Under the pieces are notes generated by a model that did no database searches, was not told where the DNA came from, and worked only from the letters and a program-made list of their open reading frames with translations. Positions 18,845 through 28,960 of a DNA stretch of 64,000 nt are shown piece after piece. How positions within the stretch are numbered: position 1 is the first letter of the stretch; each line of letters starts with the position of its first letter. Position numbers and translations under genes: made by a program. The stretch lies in NCBI RefSeq assembly GCF_900119795.1, contig NZ_LT634361.1, forward strand, positions 1 through 64,000, written 5' to 3'. This DNA comes from Tenacibaculum maritimum NCIMB 2154. Its GTDB lineage: Bacteria > Bacteroidota > Bacteroidia > Flavobacteriales > Flavobacteriaceae.

Positions 18845-19465
18845 TTATAAGCCTAATAGGCGTTCCTTGAAAGAAGAAGCATATTCTTTTACTACATTTT
18901 TATCAAAATAAGGTTCTTCTTCAATACGACCAATAATAGGTATTTGAGTCATTTTTTGAATAATTTCTTCTGTGGATTTGTGTTCATTTCCAGAAAAAAG
19001 TAAAGCAACATTAAACCCTTTTTGCTGTAATAAGTTTACAGTTAAAAGGGTGTGGTTAATACTTCCTAAATAATGACGAGATACTACAATAACCTTATAA
19101 TCGGGTTGTATAAGGTTTAAAATAGTTTCAGTATCATTCAAAGGAACTAATAAACCACCAGCTCCTTCTATAACTAAATGATTTGTTGTACTAGGAATGG
19201 TTATTTTAGCTACATCAATAGTAACCTTATCAATTTCAGCTGCTGCGTGTGGGCTCATAGGTGTTTTTAGAGCATAAGAATTTGAGTGAAATGTTGATTT
19301 TGAGTTTGAAATAAACCTTTTTACCTTATCCATATCAGAATTGTCAAGTTCTCCTGCTTGTATAGGCTTCCAATAATCAGCCTCTAATGCTTCTGTAATA
19401 ATTGCAGAAGCAATTGTTTTTCCTACTTCTGTAGAAATACCTGTGATAAAGTATTTTTGTTTCAT
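18845..19465 (-). CDS. bioD: Dethiobiotin synthetase
   Basis: ATP-dependent ring closure of diaminopelargonate to dethiobiotin. The 206-residue product has the P-loop variant GISTEVGKT near residues 8-16 and the VIEGAGGLLVPL motif of BioD near residue 98. It lies between bioF and bioA in the same orientation, 23 and 47 bases from each. Confidence 0.96.
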   Translation of the reverse strand: MKQKYFITGISTEVGKTIASAIITEALEADYWKPIQAGELDNSDMDKVKRFISNSKSTFHSNSYALKTPMSPHAAAEIDKVTIDVAKITIPSTTNHLVIEGAGGLLVPLNDTETILNLIQPDYKVIVVSRHYLGSINHTLLTVNLLQQKGFNVALLFSGNEHKSTEEIIQKMTQIPIIGRIEEEPYFDKNVVKEYASSFKERLLGL

Positions 19466-19488
19466 TTAAAAAAGGATATTATATATGA

Positions 19489-20652
19489 TTATACAGAAGC
19501 AAAAGTAGTAAGGATCTCTAAAACATCAGTTATTTCCTCTTTTGAATTATAACTATGCAAACAAAAACGCAGTCTTTCTTGCTTCGTCCTAACAGTAGGA
19601 GATAAAATAGGTTTTACATGGTATCCTTTTAAAGCAATATTTTTAGCAATCTCCTTTACTTTTTCATTTCCAGGGATAATACAACACTGAATTGCTGATG
19701 TGCTTTGTATAAAAGTAAAAGCAGGAGCAAATCGGTTTACTTCTTCTTTAAAATGGGCAATATTATTTTTTAATAGCGCCTGTTTTTTTAAGCCATTTTT
19801 ACTGTTTAGTTCTTTATACGCTATAAAAATAGTAGCTAACGAATGTGGTGAGAGCCCCGTAGTATAAATAAAACTCCTAGCAAAGTTAATTAAATATTGT
19901 TTTAGTTTTTTGCAACCTACTATAACTGCGCCATGGCAGCCTAATGCTTTACCAAAAGTTATGATTCGTGCGAAGATATCCTTTTCTAAATTTAAAGCTT
20001 GAACGAGTCCGCAGCCATTGTTTCCGAAAACCCCTAATGAATGAGCCTCATCAACAATTAAGTGCACATTATTTTTATTGCAAAGTGCTGTCATTTTAGT
20101 AAGGTTAGGGAGGTCGCCATCCATAGAAAAAACAGCCTCTGTTACAACATAAATTTCTTTTTCCCCCTCCTTCAATACAGAAGAAAAAGAAGTTATTTTA
20201 TTTTCTAAGTCCTTTAAATCATTATGCTTAAACTTATAAGATTTAGCATTTGAAAGCCTAATTCCATCACGTATAGAAGCATGAATAAGTTCATCATATA
20301 AAATAATATCTCCTCGCTGCGGTATTGAAGAAAAAAAGCCAATATTAGCATCATATCCTGAGTTGAATATTAAAGAACTTTCTGCATTATGAAAATCACA
20401 TAGGTAGCTTTCTACACTTTCATAAAAAGAATGGTTTCCAGAGAGTAATCTGGATCCTGTAGCTCCATTATTTTTAGTATTTTTATCAATCAGTAATTGA
20501 TGTGTTTGATGAAAAATATATTCAGATTTAGCAAAACCAAGATAATCATTAGAAGAGAAATCTATTAAATTATTGTGTTTGCTAAGAAATCTTAAAGCTT
20601 GGTGCTCTTTTCTTACAAGTAACTTCTGTTGTAATTTTTTAGGAAATTTCAT
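19489..20652 (-). CDS. bioF: 8-amino-7-oxononanoate synthase
   Basis: A PLP alpha-oxoamine synthase that condenses pimeloyl thioester with alanine, the first committed biotin step. The 387 residues fit the family. Motifs are NDYLGFA, NNGATGSRLLSGNH (near residue 60), DEAHSLGVFG, and the PLP lysine in TFGKALGCHGA near residue 233. It is the first gene of the bioF-bioD-bioA operon. bioB and the pimelate genes are not in the window. Confidence 0.96.
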   Translation of the reverse strand: MKFPKKLQQKLLVRKEHQALRFLSKHNNLIDFSSNDYLGFAKSEYIFHQTHQLLIDKNTKNNGATGSRLLSGNHSFYESVESYLCDFHNAESSLIFNSGYDANIGFFSSIPQRGDIILYDELIHASIRDGIRLSNAKSYKFKHNDLKDLENKITSFSSVLKEGEKEIYVVTEAVFSMDGDLPNLTKMTALCNKNNVHLIVDEAHSLGVFGNNGCGLVQALNLEKDIFARIITFGKALGCHGAVIVGCKKLKQYLINFARSFIYTTGLSPHSLATIFIAYKELNSKNGLKKQALLKNNIAHFKEEVNRFAPAFTFIQSTSAIQCCIIPGNEKVKEIAKNIALKGYHVKPILSPTVRTKQERLRFCLHSYNSKEEITDVLEILTTFASV

Positions 20653-20730
20653 TCGGGTAAAAATACTAAAAGGAACGTATCAATAAGATAGTTTAATGAT
20701 AAAAAACATTCAAATAAGCATTTACACTTA

Positions 20731-20764
20731 GAAGTGATTTCAACTTTTTGCTTCAAAACAAAAA
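20731..20764 (+). repeat. Short copy of a dispersed intergenic repeat
   Basis: GAAGTGATTTCAACTTTTTG and the following bases match the first part of the repeats at 24899, 52913 and 63308. It lies between bioF and the outer-membrane gene. Confidence 0.45.
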
Positions 20765-20867
20765 ATTGAAACCATTTCTTATTCAAGAAACATAAAATAA
20801 TATTATTATCGTTGTTTTTTGTAAGGATATTAAACATAAAAGAACTAATCGTTAAAATAATTAAATA

Positions 20868-21707
20868 ATGAAAAACCTAATTACCATTTTAACCCTTTTT
20901 ATAAGTGCTTCAGTATTAGCTCAAAGTCCATGGACAAAAAAGAAAAAAGAAGGGTATTTTCAATTATCGTACTCAACCATTTCAAATTATGACGAGTTAT
21001 TTGGAAATCCAGATTACCCAATAGATAGAGAAATAACAGACAATACTGTGCAATTATATGGAGAGTATGGAATAACAGATAAAACTACCTTATTTGGTAA
21101 TATCCCTTTAAAAATGCTAAAATCAGGAGATCTTGTAAATAAAAATATTTCAAGAACACCAATTACTTTAGAAGGAACAGAAACTTCTTTAGGAAATATT
21201 CAAGTAGGTATAAAACATCAATTTTATAATAAAAAATGGATTGTTTCAGGGCAACTAGGTATTGAAGCAAATACAAGTAGTTTTGAAAAAGCGTCAGGAT
21301 TAAGAACGGGGTATGATGCTTGGACATTTACGCCACTTATCTTAGCAGGAAGAGGATTCAATAATTGGTATATTCAAGCATTTACAGGATTTGATATTAG
21401 AACCAATGATTACAGTTCTAATTATAAATTAGGAGGAGAAATAGGATATAAAGCACTTCACTGGCTTTGGATAGCAGGTTTCTTAGACGGTGTGTTATCA
21501 CTTACAAATGGAGATATCATACTACCCGCTACAAACAGGGCTACAGGATTATACGTAAATAACCAACAATATGCAGGATTTGGATTAAAGTTTATTGGGC
21601 AAATAAACAAAAATTTAGGAGCTAATATAGGTTTAGGAGGTGCATTTGCAGCTAGAAATTTAGCAAAAGCGCCTGCATTCAATGTAGGGGTGTATTACAA
21701 ATTATAA
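20868..21707 (+). CDS. Outer-membrane beta-barrel protein (transporter-like)
   Basis: A 279-residue protein with signal peptide MKNLITILTLFISASVLAQ, then alternating amphipathic strands with Tyr/Trp/Gly-rich turns and a C-terminal aromatic/aliphatic strand (FNVGVYYKL). This is typical of an outer-membrane barrel. The specific family and substrate are not recognised. It is monocistronic, with a terminator after it. Confidence 0.7.
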   Translation: MKNLITILTLFISASVLAQSPWTKKKKEGYFQLSYSTISNYDELFGNPDYPIDREITDNTVQLYGEYGITDKTTLFGNIPLKMLKSGDLVNKNISRTPITLEGTETSLGNIQVGIKHQFYNKKWIVSGQLGIEANTSSFEKASGLRTGYDAWTFTPLILAGRGFNNWYIQAFTGFDIRTNDYSSNYKLGGEIGYKALHWLWIAGFLDGVLSLTNGDIILPATNRATGLYVNNQQYAGFGLKFIGQINKNLGANIGLGGAFAARNLAKAPAFNVGVYYKL

Positions 21708-21727
21708 AAAGAATTAAAACCAATTTT

Positions 21728-21754
21728 AAAGCGCTAGTAATAGCGCTTTTTTTT
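21728..21754 (+). terminator. Intrinsic terminator
   Basis: AAAGCGCTAGTAATAGCGCT: a short GC-rich hairpin followed by eight T residues, just before the gltX promoter. Confidence 0.9.
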
Positions 21755-21769
21755 ATGCCCATATAAAAG

Positions 21770-21777
21770 TATCTTTG
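21770..21777 (+). promoter_or_regulatory. Bacteroidota -7 box for gltX
   Basis: TATCTTTG, a TAnnTTTG match, 23 bases upstream of the gltX ATG. Confidence 0.65.
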
Positions 21778-21799
21778 CGTTTCGAAATTTGAATATAAA

Positions 21800-23329
21800 A
21801 TGACTGAAAACGTAAGAGTACGCTTTGCTCCTAGCCCTACTGGGCCATTGCATATAGGTGGTGTAAGAACAGCCCTATTTAATTATTTATTTGCTAAAAA
21901 ACACGGTGGAACCTTTGTACTTCGTATAGAAGATACTGATCAAACACGCTATGTGGCAAATGCAGAACAGTACATTATTAATTCATTAGAATGGTGTAAT
22001 ATCCCATTTGATGAAGGGCCTAACAAAAATGAAAAATTTGGACCATACCGTCAGTCAGAACGAAAAGAAATATATAAGCAATACGCGGATCTTTTAGTAG
22101 AAAAAGAATGGGCGTATATTGCTTTTGATACAGCAGAAGAGCTTGACAATGAACGAAAAAAAAGCGAAGAAAACGGGAAAACATTTATTTATAATTGGCA
22201 TAATCGTCAAACATTAAATAATTCTTTAGCTTTATCAAAAGAGCTTGTTAAAGAAAAAATAAATGCAGGAGAAAAGTACGTGATACGTTTTAAAACACCA
22301 CAAGATGAAACGCTAATTTTAAGCGATGAAATACGTGGAACAATTAAAATTGACACCAATATTTTAGATGATAAAGTACTTTTTAAATCAGATGGTATGC
22401 CTACCTATCATCTAGCTAATATTGTAGATGATCATTTAATGGAAATAAGTCACGTAATTAGAGGAGAAGAATGGTTACCTTCTATGGCATTACACGTATT
22501 GCTATATAAAGCTTTTGAGTGGGAAGCTCCAAAATTTGCGCATTTACCATTAATTTTAAAACCAGTAGGTAAAGGTAAGTTAAGTAAAAGAGATGGTGAT
22601 AAATTAGGCTTTCCTGTGTTTCCATTAGAATTTACCAATGAAAAAACAGGAGATGTTTCACGTGGATACAAAGAGGATGGCTATTTTGCAGATGCATTTA
22701 TAAATATGTTGGCTTTATTAGGATGGAATCCAGGAACTGAACAAGAAATTTTTTCACTAGAAGAATTAACAGAAACATTCGATTTAGCTAGAGTTAGTAA
22801 ATCTGGAGCAAAATTTAGTCCAGATAAAACAAAATGGTTCAATCAACAATATTTACAAACAAAATCCAATAGCTACTTAGCTAAAGAATACCTTCCTATT
22901 TTACAAGAAAAAGGAGTTAATGTAGCAGAAGATTTTGTAATTAAAGTAATAAACGCTATCAAAGAGCGTGCTATTTTTGTAGCTGATTTTTGGGAATTAT
23001 CCGATTTCTTTTTTATTACGCCCAATGCCTATGAAGCAAAAGCGGTTAAAAAGCAATGGAAAGAGGATACTCCTGAATTGATGGAAGCATTAGCTGAGGT
23101 AGTTTTAAAGATTACTGATTTTACCTCTCAAAACGTTGAGAAGATCGTAAAAGAATGGATTAAAGCCAAAGAAATAGGTTTTGGTAAAGTAATGCAACCA
23201 TTACGATTAAGTTTGGTAGGAGCTTTAAAAGGACCTCATTTGTTTGATATCATGGAAATGATAGGAAAAGAAGAAAGCATTCAAAGAATACAAAACGCAA
23301 TAAAGAACATAAAAAAAGAGAGCAATTAA
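21800..23329 (+). CDS. gltX: Glutamyl-tRNA synthetase
   Basis: A class I aminoacyl-tRNA synthetase that charges tRNA-Glu. The HIGH-type motif is PSPTGPLHIGG near residues 10-20, and the KMSKS-type motif is KLSKRDG near residue 259. The Glu-recognition segment GVRTALFNYLFAK and the C-terminal helical anticodon-binding domain are present. The 509 residues fit the family. It is preceded by a clear promoter box, and its stop lies inside the terminator stem. Confidence 0.98.
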   Translation: MTENVRVRFAPSPTGPLHIGGVRTALFNYLFAKKHGGTFVLRIEDTDQTRYVANAEQYIINSLEWCNIPFDEGPNKNEKFGPYRQSERKEIYKQYADLLVEKEWAYIAFDTAEELDNERKKSEENGKTFIYNWHNRQTLNNSLALSKELVKEKINAGEKYVIRFKTPQDETLILSDEIRGTIKIDTNILDDKVLFKSDGMPTYHLANIVDDHLMEISHVIRGEEWLPSMALHVLLYKAFEWEAPKFAHLPLILKPVGKGKLSKRDGDKLGFPVFPLEFTNEKTGDVSRGYKEDGYFADAFINMLALLGWNPGTEQEIFSLEELTETFDLARVSKSGAKFSPDKTKWFNQQYLQTKSNSYLAKEYLPILQEKGVNVAEDFVIKVINAIKERAIFVADFWELSDFFFITPNAYEAKAVKKQWKEDTPELMEALAEVVLKITDFTSQNVEKIVKEWIKAKEIGFGKVMQPLRLSLVGALKGPHLFDIMEMIGKEESIQRIQNAIKNIKKESN

Positions 23330-23342
23330 GCTCTCTTTTTTA
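23313..23342. terminator. Terminator overlapping the gltX stop
   Basis: AAAAAAGAGAGC / GCTCTCTTTTTT hairpin whose loop contains the gltX TAA. It also closes the convergent barrel gene. Confidence 0.9.
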
Positions 23343-23945
23343 TATTTTGTGTTGATCGTAATGACATGAAGAGGTTCTTACCCTAGTGGTTCCTATTCCC
23401 CTACCAAAAACATTGCTCCAGTTTAAATCAAAAACAAAACCAGCAGTAATTTGTATATGAGATCGCATACTTTCAAAACTTTCAAAAGAATACTTATAGT
23501 ACAATTGGGTATTTAAACCTACCTTATCAGAAATCCAATAAGTGGCACCTGCACCAACGTTTAATGTAGGTGTAGTTTTTCTTTCAGAATCTACCAAACT
23601 CCCACCAGTAAAAACATACGGATATATTTTTCCAAGAAAACTATTAAAGTTATAACGCAAAGAGCCATCCAACGACAAATAGTTTATAGAATTCTTAATA
23701 ACGCCATCTATAGTATTGAAAGAAAGCGCCCCATCAAAAGAAAGTTTTTGACTAATAGGCATCGTTAAATTTACCCTAGGTATCTGTATTAAATGCTTAT
23801 CACCAATAAATTGCGCATCGCTTTCACCAAATTTTGTAATAGCAAGCCCAACTCCTATTTGCCAAGAGTTCTTATTATTATTAATTTGACCAAAAACATT
23901 GATAGTTAATAATATACTGAAAATTAATAATATGTTTTTATTCAT
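23340..23945 (-). CDS. Small outer-membrane beta-barrel protein
   Basis: A 201-residue protein with signal peptide MNKNILLIFSILLTINVFGQ and then an eight-strand-like barrel pattern (YPYVFTGGSLVDSE ... LNVGAGATYWISDKVGLNTQ). It belongs in the OmpA/OmpW-type 'outer membrane beta-barrel' group by look. The last residues (RTSSCHYDQHKI) are not barrel-like, so the C-terminus is unusual. It lies 25 bases downstream of the TerB-like gene, same strand. The function is unknown. Confidence 0.7.
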   Translation of the reverse strand: MNKNILLIFSILLTINVFGQINNNKNSWQIGVGLAITKFGESDAQFIGDKHLIQIPRVNLTMPISQKLSFDGALSFNTIDGVIKNSINYLSLDGSLRYNFNSFLGKIYPYVFTGGSLVDSERKTTPTLNVGAGATYWISDKVGLNTQLYYKYSFESFESMRSHIQITAGFVFDLNWSNVFGRGIGTTRVRTSSCHYDQHKI

Positions 23946-23970
23946 CTGAAAAGGAGGTTTGAGTTGAACT

Positions 23971-24405
23971 TTAAATAGTATTCACCTTTTTAATAGCACT
24001 ATTAAATTCTTCTAATTCATTACCATTTACCACTAAATGAATAGCTTCATCGCATACTTTTTCTACATTTTCAGTAGGAAAGCTTAAACCAATGGCTATT
24101 TTTCTCATAAGAAGCATTTCACTTTCTGTAACTTCCTTATCAGCAAATACCATTTTTGTTAATCTATACAAGCGTTCAATTCTATCATCATAACTTACAG
24201 GTGGGTTTATAGGAAATTTAGCAGGATCTTCTAAAATTTCTTTATACTCATTTTCATGAATATTTAACCTCTTAGCAACGTTGTTTAGTAGTTCTTGTTC
24301 TCCCTCGCTAATAGTACCATCTGTTTTGGCAATTTTCACAATACTTGCAAAATGACCTAAATCTCTTTTATGTTTTCCGCTTGAATATAAATCTGAAATC
24401 GACAT
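23971..24405 (-). CDS. TerB-like (tellurite-resistance family) cytoplasmic protein
   Basis: A 144-residue all-helical protein. FASIVKIAKTDGTISEGEQE and FADKEVTESEMLLM are the two acidic, calcium-binding-like helical repeats of TerB/DUF533 proteins. TerB-domain proteins are linked to stress responses and metal sensing; a role in tellurite resistance here is not shown. It is followed in the same direction by the small barrel gene. Confidence 0.8.
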   Translation of the reverse strand: MSISDLYSSGKHKRDLGHFASIVKIAKTDGTISEGEQELLNNVAKRLNIHENEYKEILEDPAKFPINPPVSYDDRIERLYRLTKMVFADKEVTESEMLLMRKIAIGLSFPTENVEKVCDEAIHLVVNGNELEEFNSAIKKVNTI

Positions 24406-25091
24406 ATTTAATAAAATTTTGCTGTAAAAATACAGAAAGTGCGTTGTATGAAGGAAATTAAATTGATGAAAATTTTATTTTACATAAAAAAAAATCAAAT
24501 CTTCATGATAGTTTTATTTGTTACTAAGTAAAAATGAATTTCAAAAAATAATACATATCATTATCTTAATTGATGTTAAAGCAGTATAATATCACTTATA
24601 TTGATAATCAAGAGGTTTTAAAACCTGTTTTTTAGCAAGAAAAAAAAAGAAGCAATGCAATTCTGTTAAGACTGTAAAAAAACGCATATAAAACCCTTTA
24701 AAATAAGTTTTTTATAAAAAACGACCTGTTAATGAGGTGAAATTTTAACATAGTTAAAAAAGAGGTAAATATATTTTAGAAAAACTGAATTATATAAATT
24801 TGTGCACTGTTGCTGACAAGATAAAGTAAAAATATTGCTATTTCCATACTTATGCTCCTGTTGGTTACTATTTTTATTAAAGCAAGCAGTTCATATTATG
24901 AAGTGATTTAAACTTTTTTTGAAGCGAATTTGCAGGCATAAGAAAAGGTTTAAACGACTTCTATATATCGTTTAAACCATAATTGCAAACAAATAGTTAA
25001 TTTTTAACAACTTTTGAAAGAAGACGTATTGAATAGCCTTGTTGTAGTAAGTAAACCAAGAAAGAAAATGTAAACCAAATCTATTATAACA
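24406..25091. other. 685-base intergenic region
   Basis: No gene seen. It is AT-rich and holds a TAAATTTG box at 24795-24802 (possible promoter for the large downstream gene, giving a leader of about 280 bases). It also has a dispersed-repeat copy at 24899-24980 and a perfect 11-bp hairpin GGTTTAAACGA / TCGTTTAAACC at 24947-24978. Confidence 0.5.
24899..24980 (+). repeat. Dispersed intergenic repeat copy 2
   Basis: GAAGTGATTTAAACTTTTTT, then GAAGCGAA and GGCATAAGAAAAGGTTTAAA, match the two ends of the longer copy at 63308-63470 with the middle missing. Confidence 0.5.
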
Positions 25092-28000
25092 ATGAATCAA
25101 TTTGATAAAAATCAGATCATAGCTTTTGATTTAAAAAATGTAGCATCTATAAAAGAAGGGTTGCTCGAATACAAAAAATTACTTGATGAAGATAAAGCAA
25201 TATTGAATGATACTTTTGATGTAGAATTTCAGCTTATTGAGGGAGATACTCAAAGACGCATTCAATTAGCAGATACAAACCATCAACAATTGGTAAAAGA
25301 TGCTTTAAATATGGGACCAGATGGCGGTAGCTATTATTATCCAGATCATATTGATGCCACGGATGAGATTTATATATCTGAAGTACTATTTTTTGCCATT
25401 GCATTGGAGCATCCAGAACTTAAGGATACGATAGTAAAAGTAGCAAAATCAATGGTTGCTTTGAGTCGCCGTCTAAATGACACCATGTATATGTGGATAG
25501 ATGATATGCGTGTTTTTGGTATTGAAGCTCTTTATATATTAGCAAGAACAGACGCAAATTATGCCTATCTAGTTTCGCAGTTTTTAATTCCTTATTGGGA
25601 TGATGAACATGCTGTAGGGTATGAAGCATATTTACAAAATTTGTATGAGCATTACGGTTGGAGCCATCCGATGATAAAAGCATTTATTTGGTGTGATAAT
25701 AGCTTTTTTAGACAAGCATTTGTTACTAGTAGCGAAAAAACATTAGGAAAATTTTTAAAGCAAAACCCTAAAGAATATCAATTTTTTAAAGCAGAAGTTC
25801 AAGAGCGATTTGAAAAAGAGCCAGCCCTCCTACCCTATCCAGACGATGATCTTGAAGAGGCTACTCCAATATTAGAATTGTATTTTAGTTTATTAGTTTT
25901 TGCAGAAGAATGGGGAGTATCCATAGATGAAAATGAAGCAGTATTACAGGAATTTTTTATTGAAGACACTTTAGAAAATGAAGCATTTGATTTAGAAAAA
26001 ATAATAAAAGAAAAAATAAACAAGCCCTTAGTCAAGCTATCAGACCGTGCGCTAAAGGAAAAACAAGAAGATGATGAAAGAGATGCTTATTTAGATCAAT
26101 ATGAATATGGAGATGGTTTAAAAGAGTTACAACAATTATTTTTAGGCTTAAATAAAGGAGAAGAATTATGGAAATATGTGTTAACAGGAGCACATATAGA
26201 AGCTTTACATGAGCTTGAGCAAACTGCTTTATTACCCCTAGCAGAGGAGCGTACCAAAAGATTGTTTTTGAAAATGAAATACTACACAAGTAGCTATCGA
26301 GATGAAAACGAAATAAGAGAAGAATTAGACTATATTATTAGTGATGTAACATCAGAATTATTACCTAGTGAAGAAGAAGAAGGTGTAGAAACATTTTATC
26401 AAAATGGATTGATTTTAAAGCTAAGAGTTCAAAAAGAAGGCGTAGAAAAAGAAGCACATCCGCTTCAAAAACAAGAAGATCGAAACCAAATGTATCTTAG
26501 AATTCTTGATGTATTTTATTATGCATTTGGTAAAAAAACATTCAGTGATGCAATTAAAGAGGTGGTTACCTCTGAAGCCCCTCCATTGCTTAGCCTTGAA
26601 GAATTTTATAAAAGATATAGTTGTCAAGAAGAAAAAAAAGAAAATAAAGAAGCGCAAAATAAAGTATTAGTAAATAGTATTTTATCGAAGTTTTACGACA
26701 TTGATGTAGATTTAGGTAAAAGTGTTTTTGACGAAGCAGAAAAAATATTTAAAGAAGATAGAGCGCGTTATGATTGCTCCACTTGGAAAAAAGATCATAT
26801 TGGAGCCCATGCATTAGCAGCCTATTTATTGTATCAAGATTTTCAAAATAGAATTGGAGATGCATATACCATGAAACTCTTTGATTTTGTAAAAGAAAAT
26901 GTTTGGAATATTTTGATGACAAAGGTATTAACATCTATAAAAACAAAGGATCAACATAGAGGTTATTACCAAGAAAAAGAACTCGCTACAGATGAAGAAA
27001 TTGCACAAGTAAAAGACTATTTAATCAATGAAAATACTCTTTTAAACGAAGAAAAAGCAATAGAGTTATTTAGAAGAGTACTGATAGATAAACCAGAAAG
27101 TGCATTTAATTGTAGGCAAAAAAGGTATAGCTTATTTGATGATTATGATGACGATGGGCAGCGCATGGTGTTAATTTGCTATTGGTTATCTCAAATGCCT
27201 ATAAGTACTCAAAAAATAGGAAAACGACTTTGGAATTTATGGATAAAATTAGCTCCGCAAAAAACAATAGAACTTATAGCAATCACTCAAGTAGAAAGAA
27301 AATATTCCATTAGTTTTGAAAACCCTCTTACAGAAATAGCGTTTTATGAAAGGTTAGAGAAAGCAGGAGTGCCAAAGGCACAAAGCTATGCCTTTCAAAT
27401 GGTACAGGCACAGGAAGGCTTCTATAATGAAGATGAACATAGAAAGAACGCATACTTGGTTTGGTTAAAAAACTATGATGAAATTGATAGTAAGGCATCA
27501 GGAATGTTTGATAAAATAGGTAAAAATCGCGCATTGGCTCTTGATGAAGGAATGAATTATATCAATGAATTAAAGCGAATAGAGTACTTTATAGATTTAT
27601 CACTTGTAAAACCTCGTTTTTCTTTTCATCAGCAAGAAAAAATGGAAATGTGCTTAGAAAGGTTAATGCATTCAAATTTAGTACCTTGGTACGAAAGGTT
27701 AGCTGTTTACGACAAAGAAAAGTGTACTGTTTTTGATAATTATATGCATCAACATGATGAAGAGATAGAAGCAGTAAGAAAACTGCCTGTATTGATACAT
27801 GAAGAAGCAATAACAGATGAATTAACAAGGCAAGAAAGATATGTTCGTGCAGAAATTTTACAGAAAAAAGATGGAAAATTATACTTACTTCAATTAGATA
27901 AAGCATATCATGAAAATAAACTTGAAGAAAGTAAGATAACTCCTGAAAAAGTAATGCTTCCTTACGGAAGAGTGGTCCTATTTTCAGAAGAATTGGAAAC

Positions 28001-28673
28001 TGCAAAAATTTTAGAAGCTTTAAAAACTAAAAACACAGCACTTCAAGACGCTAAATATCTTAGCTCAAAAACAATAGCTTATCTTAATGGAGAGGTTTGT
28101 TATGAAGAAATAAACGACTTATATAACAAGTACCTTACAAAAGATTATTTTTCATATGAAGGAAATAATAGGGCAAGTATGAGTATTTTCCAATTTATTT
28201 GGATGCTAGAAGAAGAAAAATTAAACCGTTGTATTCAACTCTTCGGAAACTATTCTCAAGAAGGTGCTAAAATGTTAGGAAAAACAGTTGAAAAGGCTTT
28301 TTTAAGAAACAAAGTAAGAGAAAAAGAATATCAAATAGAAGAGATACCTCAGAAATTAAACGAAGGAGTTTGTGAAGAAGAAGCCGATGCTTTTTTGTTT
28401 AACAAGTTAGAGGCGCTACATGTTAATAAACTTCATATCATACGTTTAGCAATTTATAAAGAAACGAAAGCAGCATCAGATTGGCTTGTAAATTTAGGAG
28501 CGTCATTATTTGAATTGTCATTAGCACTTTCTGTAAAAGAGCGTATAGAAATATTAAAATTGATTGCGGAAGAAGGGAATTCTAAAAAAACGTTAGCAAC
28601 ATTTAGAAAAGATGCCTCTAGAAAAATAAGAGATCTAGTTGAAAAGTTATTAGAAACCTCAGCAAAAATCTAA
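25092..28673 (+). CDS. Large helical protein of unknown function (1193 aa)
   Basis: The 1193-residue product has no signal peptide and no clear membrane segment. It is strongly helical, acidic and Glu/Lys-rich. Notable blocks are MYMWIDDMRVFGIEALYILA (near residue 131) and YWDDEHAVGYEAYL (near residue 169). The Trp/Asp pattern recalls helical immunity-type proteins of the DUF1911 kind, but I cannot assign a family. It is the last gene before the T6SS cargo island and ends at a strong terminator, so it is a separate unit. A role linked to secretion is speculation from position only. Confidence 0.6.
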   Translation: MNQFDKNQIIAFDLKNVASIKEGLLEYKKLLDEDKAILNDTFDVEFQLIEGDTQRRIQLADTNHQQLVKDALNMGPDGGSYYYPDHIDATDEIYISEVLFFAIALEHPELKDTIVKVAKSMVALSRRLNDTMYMWIDDMRVFGIEALYILARTDANYAYLVSQFLIPYWDDEHAVGYEAYLQNLYEHYGWSHPMIKAFIWCDNSFFRQAFVTSSEKTLGKFLKQNPKEYQFFKAEVQERFEKEPALLPYPDDDLEEATPILELYFSLLVFAEEWGVSIDENEAVLQEFFIEDTLENEAFDLEKIIKEKINKPLVKLSDRALKEKQEDDERDAYLDQYEYGDGLKELQQLFLGLNKGEELWKYVLTGAHIEALHELEQTALLPLAEERTKRLFLKMKYYTSSYRDENEIREELDYIISDVTSELLPSEEEEGVETFYQNGLILKLRVQKEGVEKEAHPLQKQEDRNQMYLRILDVFYYAFGKKTFSDAIKEVVTSEAPPLLSLEEFYKRYSCQEEKKENKEAQNKVLVNSILSKFYDIDVDLGKSVFDEAEKIFKEDRARYDCSTWKKDHIGAHALAAYLLYQDFQNRIGDAYTMKLFDFVKENVWNILMTKVLTSIKTKDQHRGYYQEKELATDEEIAQVKDYLINENTLLNEEKAIELFRRVLIDKPESAFNCRQKRYSLFDDYDDDGQRMVLICYWLSQMPISTQKIGKRLWNLWIKLAPQKTIELIAITQVERKYSISFENPLTEIAFYERLEKAGVPKAQSYAFQMVQAQEGFYNEDEHRKNAYLVWLKNYDEIDSKASGMFDKIGKNRALALDEGMNYINELKRIEYFIDLSLVKPRFSFHQQEKMEMCLERLMHSNLVPWYERLAVYDKEKCTVFDNYMHQHDEEIEAVRKLPVLIHEEAITDELTRQERYVRAEILQKKDGKLYLLQLDKAYHENKLEESKITPEKVMLPYGRVVLFSEELETAKILEALKTKNTALQDAKYLSSKTIAYLNGEVCYEEINDLYNKYLTKDYFSYEGNNRASMSIFQFIWMLEEEKLNRCIQLFGNYSQEGAKMLGKTVEKAFLRNKVREKEYQIEEIPQKLNEGVCEEEADAFLFNKLEALHVNKLHIIRLAIYKETKAASDWLVNLGASLFELSLALSVKERIEILKLIAEEGNSKKTLATFRKDASRKIRDLVEKLLETSAKI

Positions 28674-28710
28674 GGCCAAATGTAAAAAACAATAGCTATA
28701 ATTACTAAAT

Positions 28711-28746
28711 AAAAAACGGTGTAGTATAACAACTACACCGTTTTTT
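28711..28746 (+). terminator. Strong intrinsic terminator
   Basis: AAAAAACGGTGTAGT / ACTACACCGTTTTTT hairpin with a short loop, just after the 1193-residue gene. Confidence 0.93.
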
Positions 28747-28960
28747 ATTTAGGTATAAGGCCTTCTCAATAATTTAAGGAAACGCTAAGAAATAGTGATT
28801 GCAGTAAAGGAATCTATAGGATTCCATCGTGCGAGAGCGGTGATTTTTCACTTCGTTTTTCCTTCAAAAAAATAGAAAGAAATACAGCTAAAAGATAGTT
28901 GTTAGTGCCCACTTTTTTTTCTTGATAAAAATATAACTTATTTATTATCAGTATTAATCT

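Noticed and set aside
27589..28005. Minus-strand frame within the 1193-residue gene
   Set aside because: Shadow of a long well-formed gene; composition is typical of antisense translation (Phe/Leu/His-rich).
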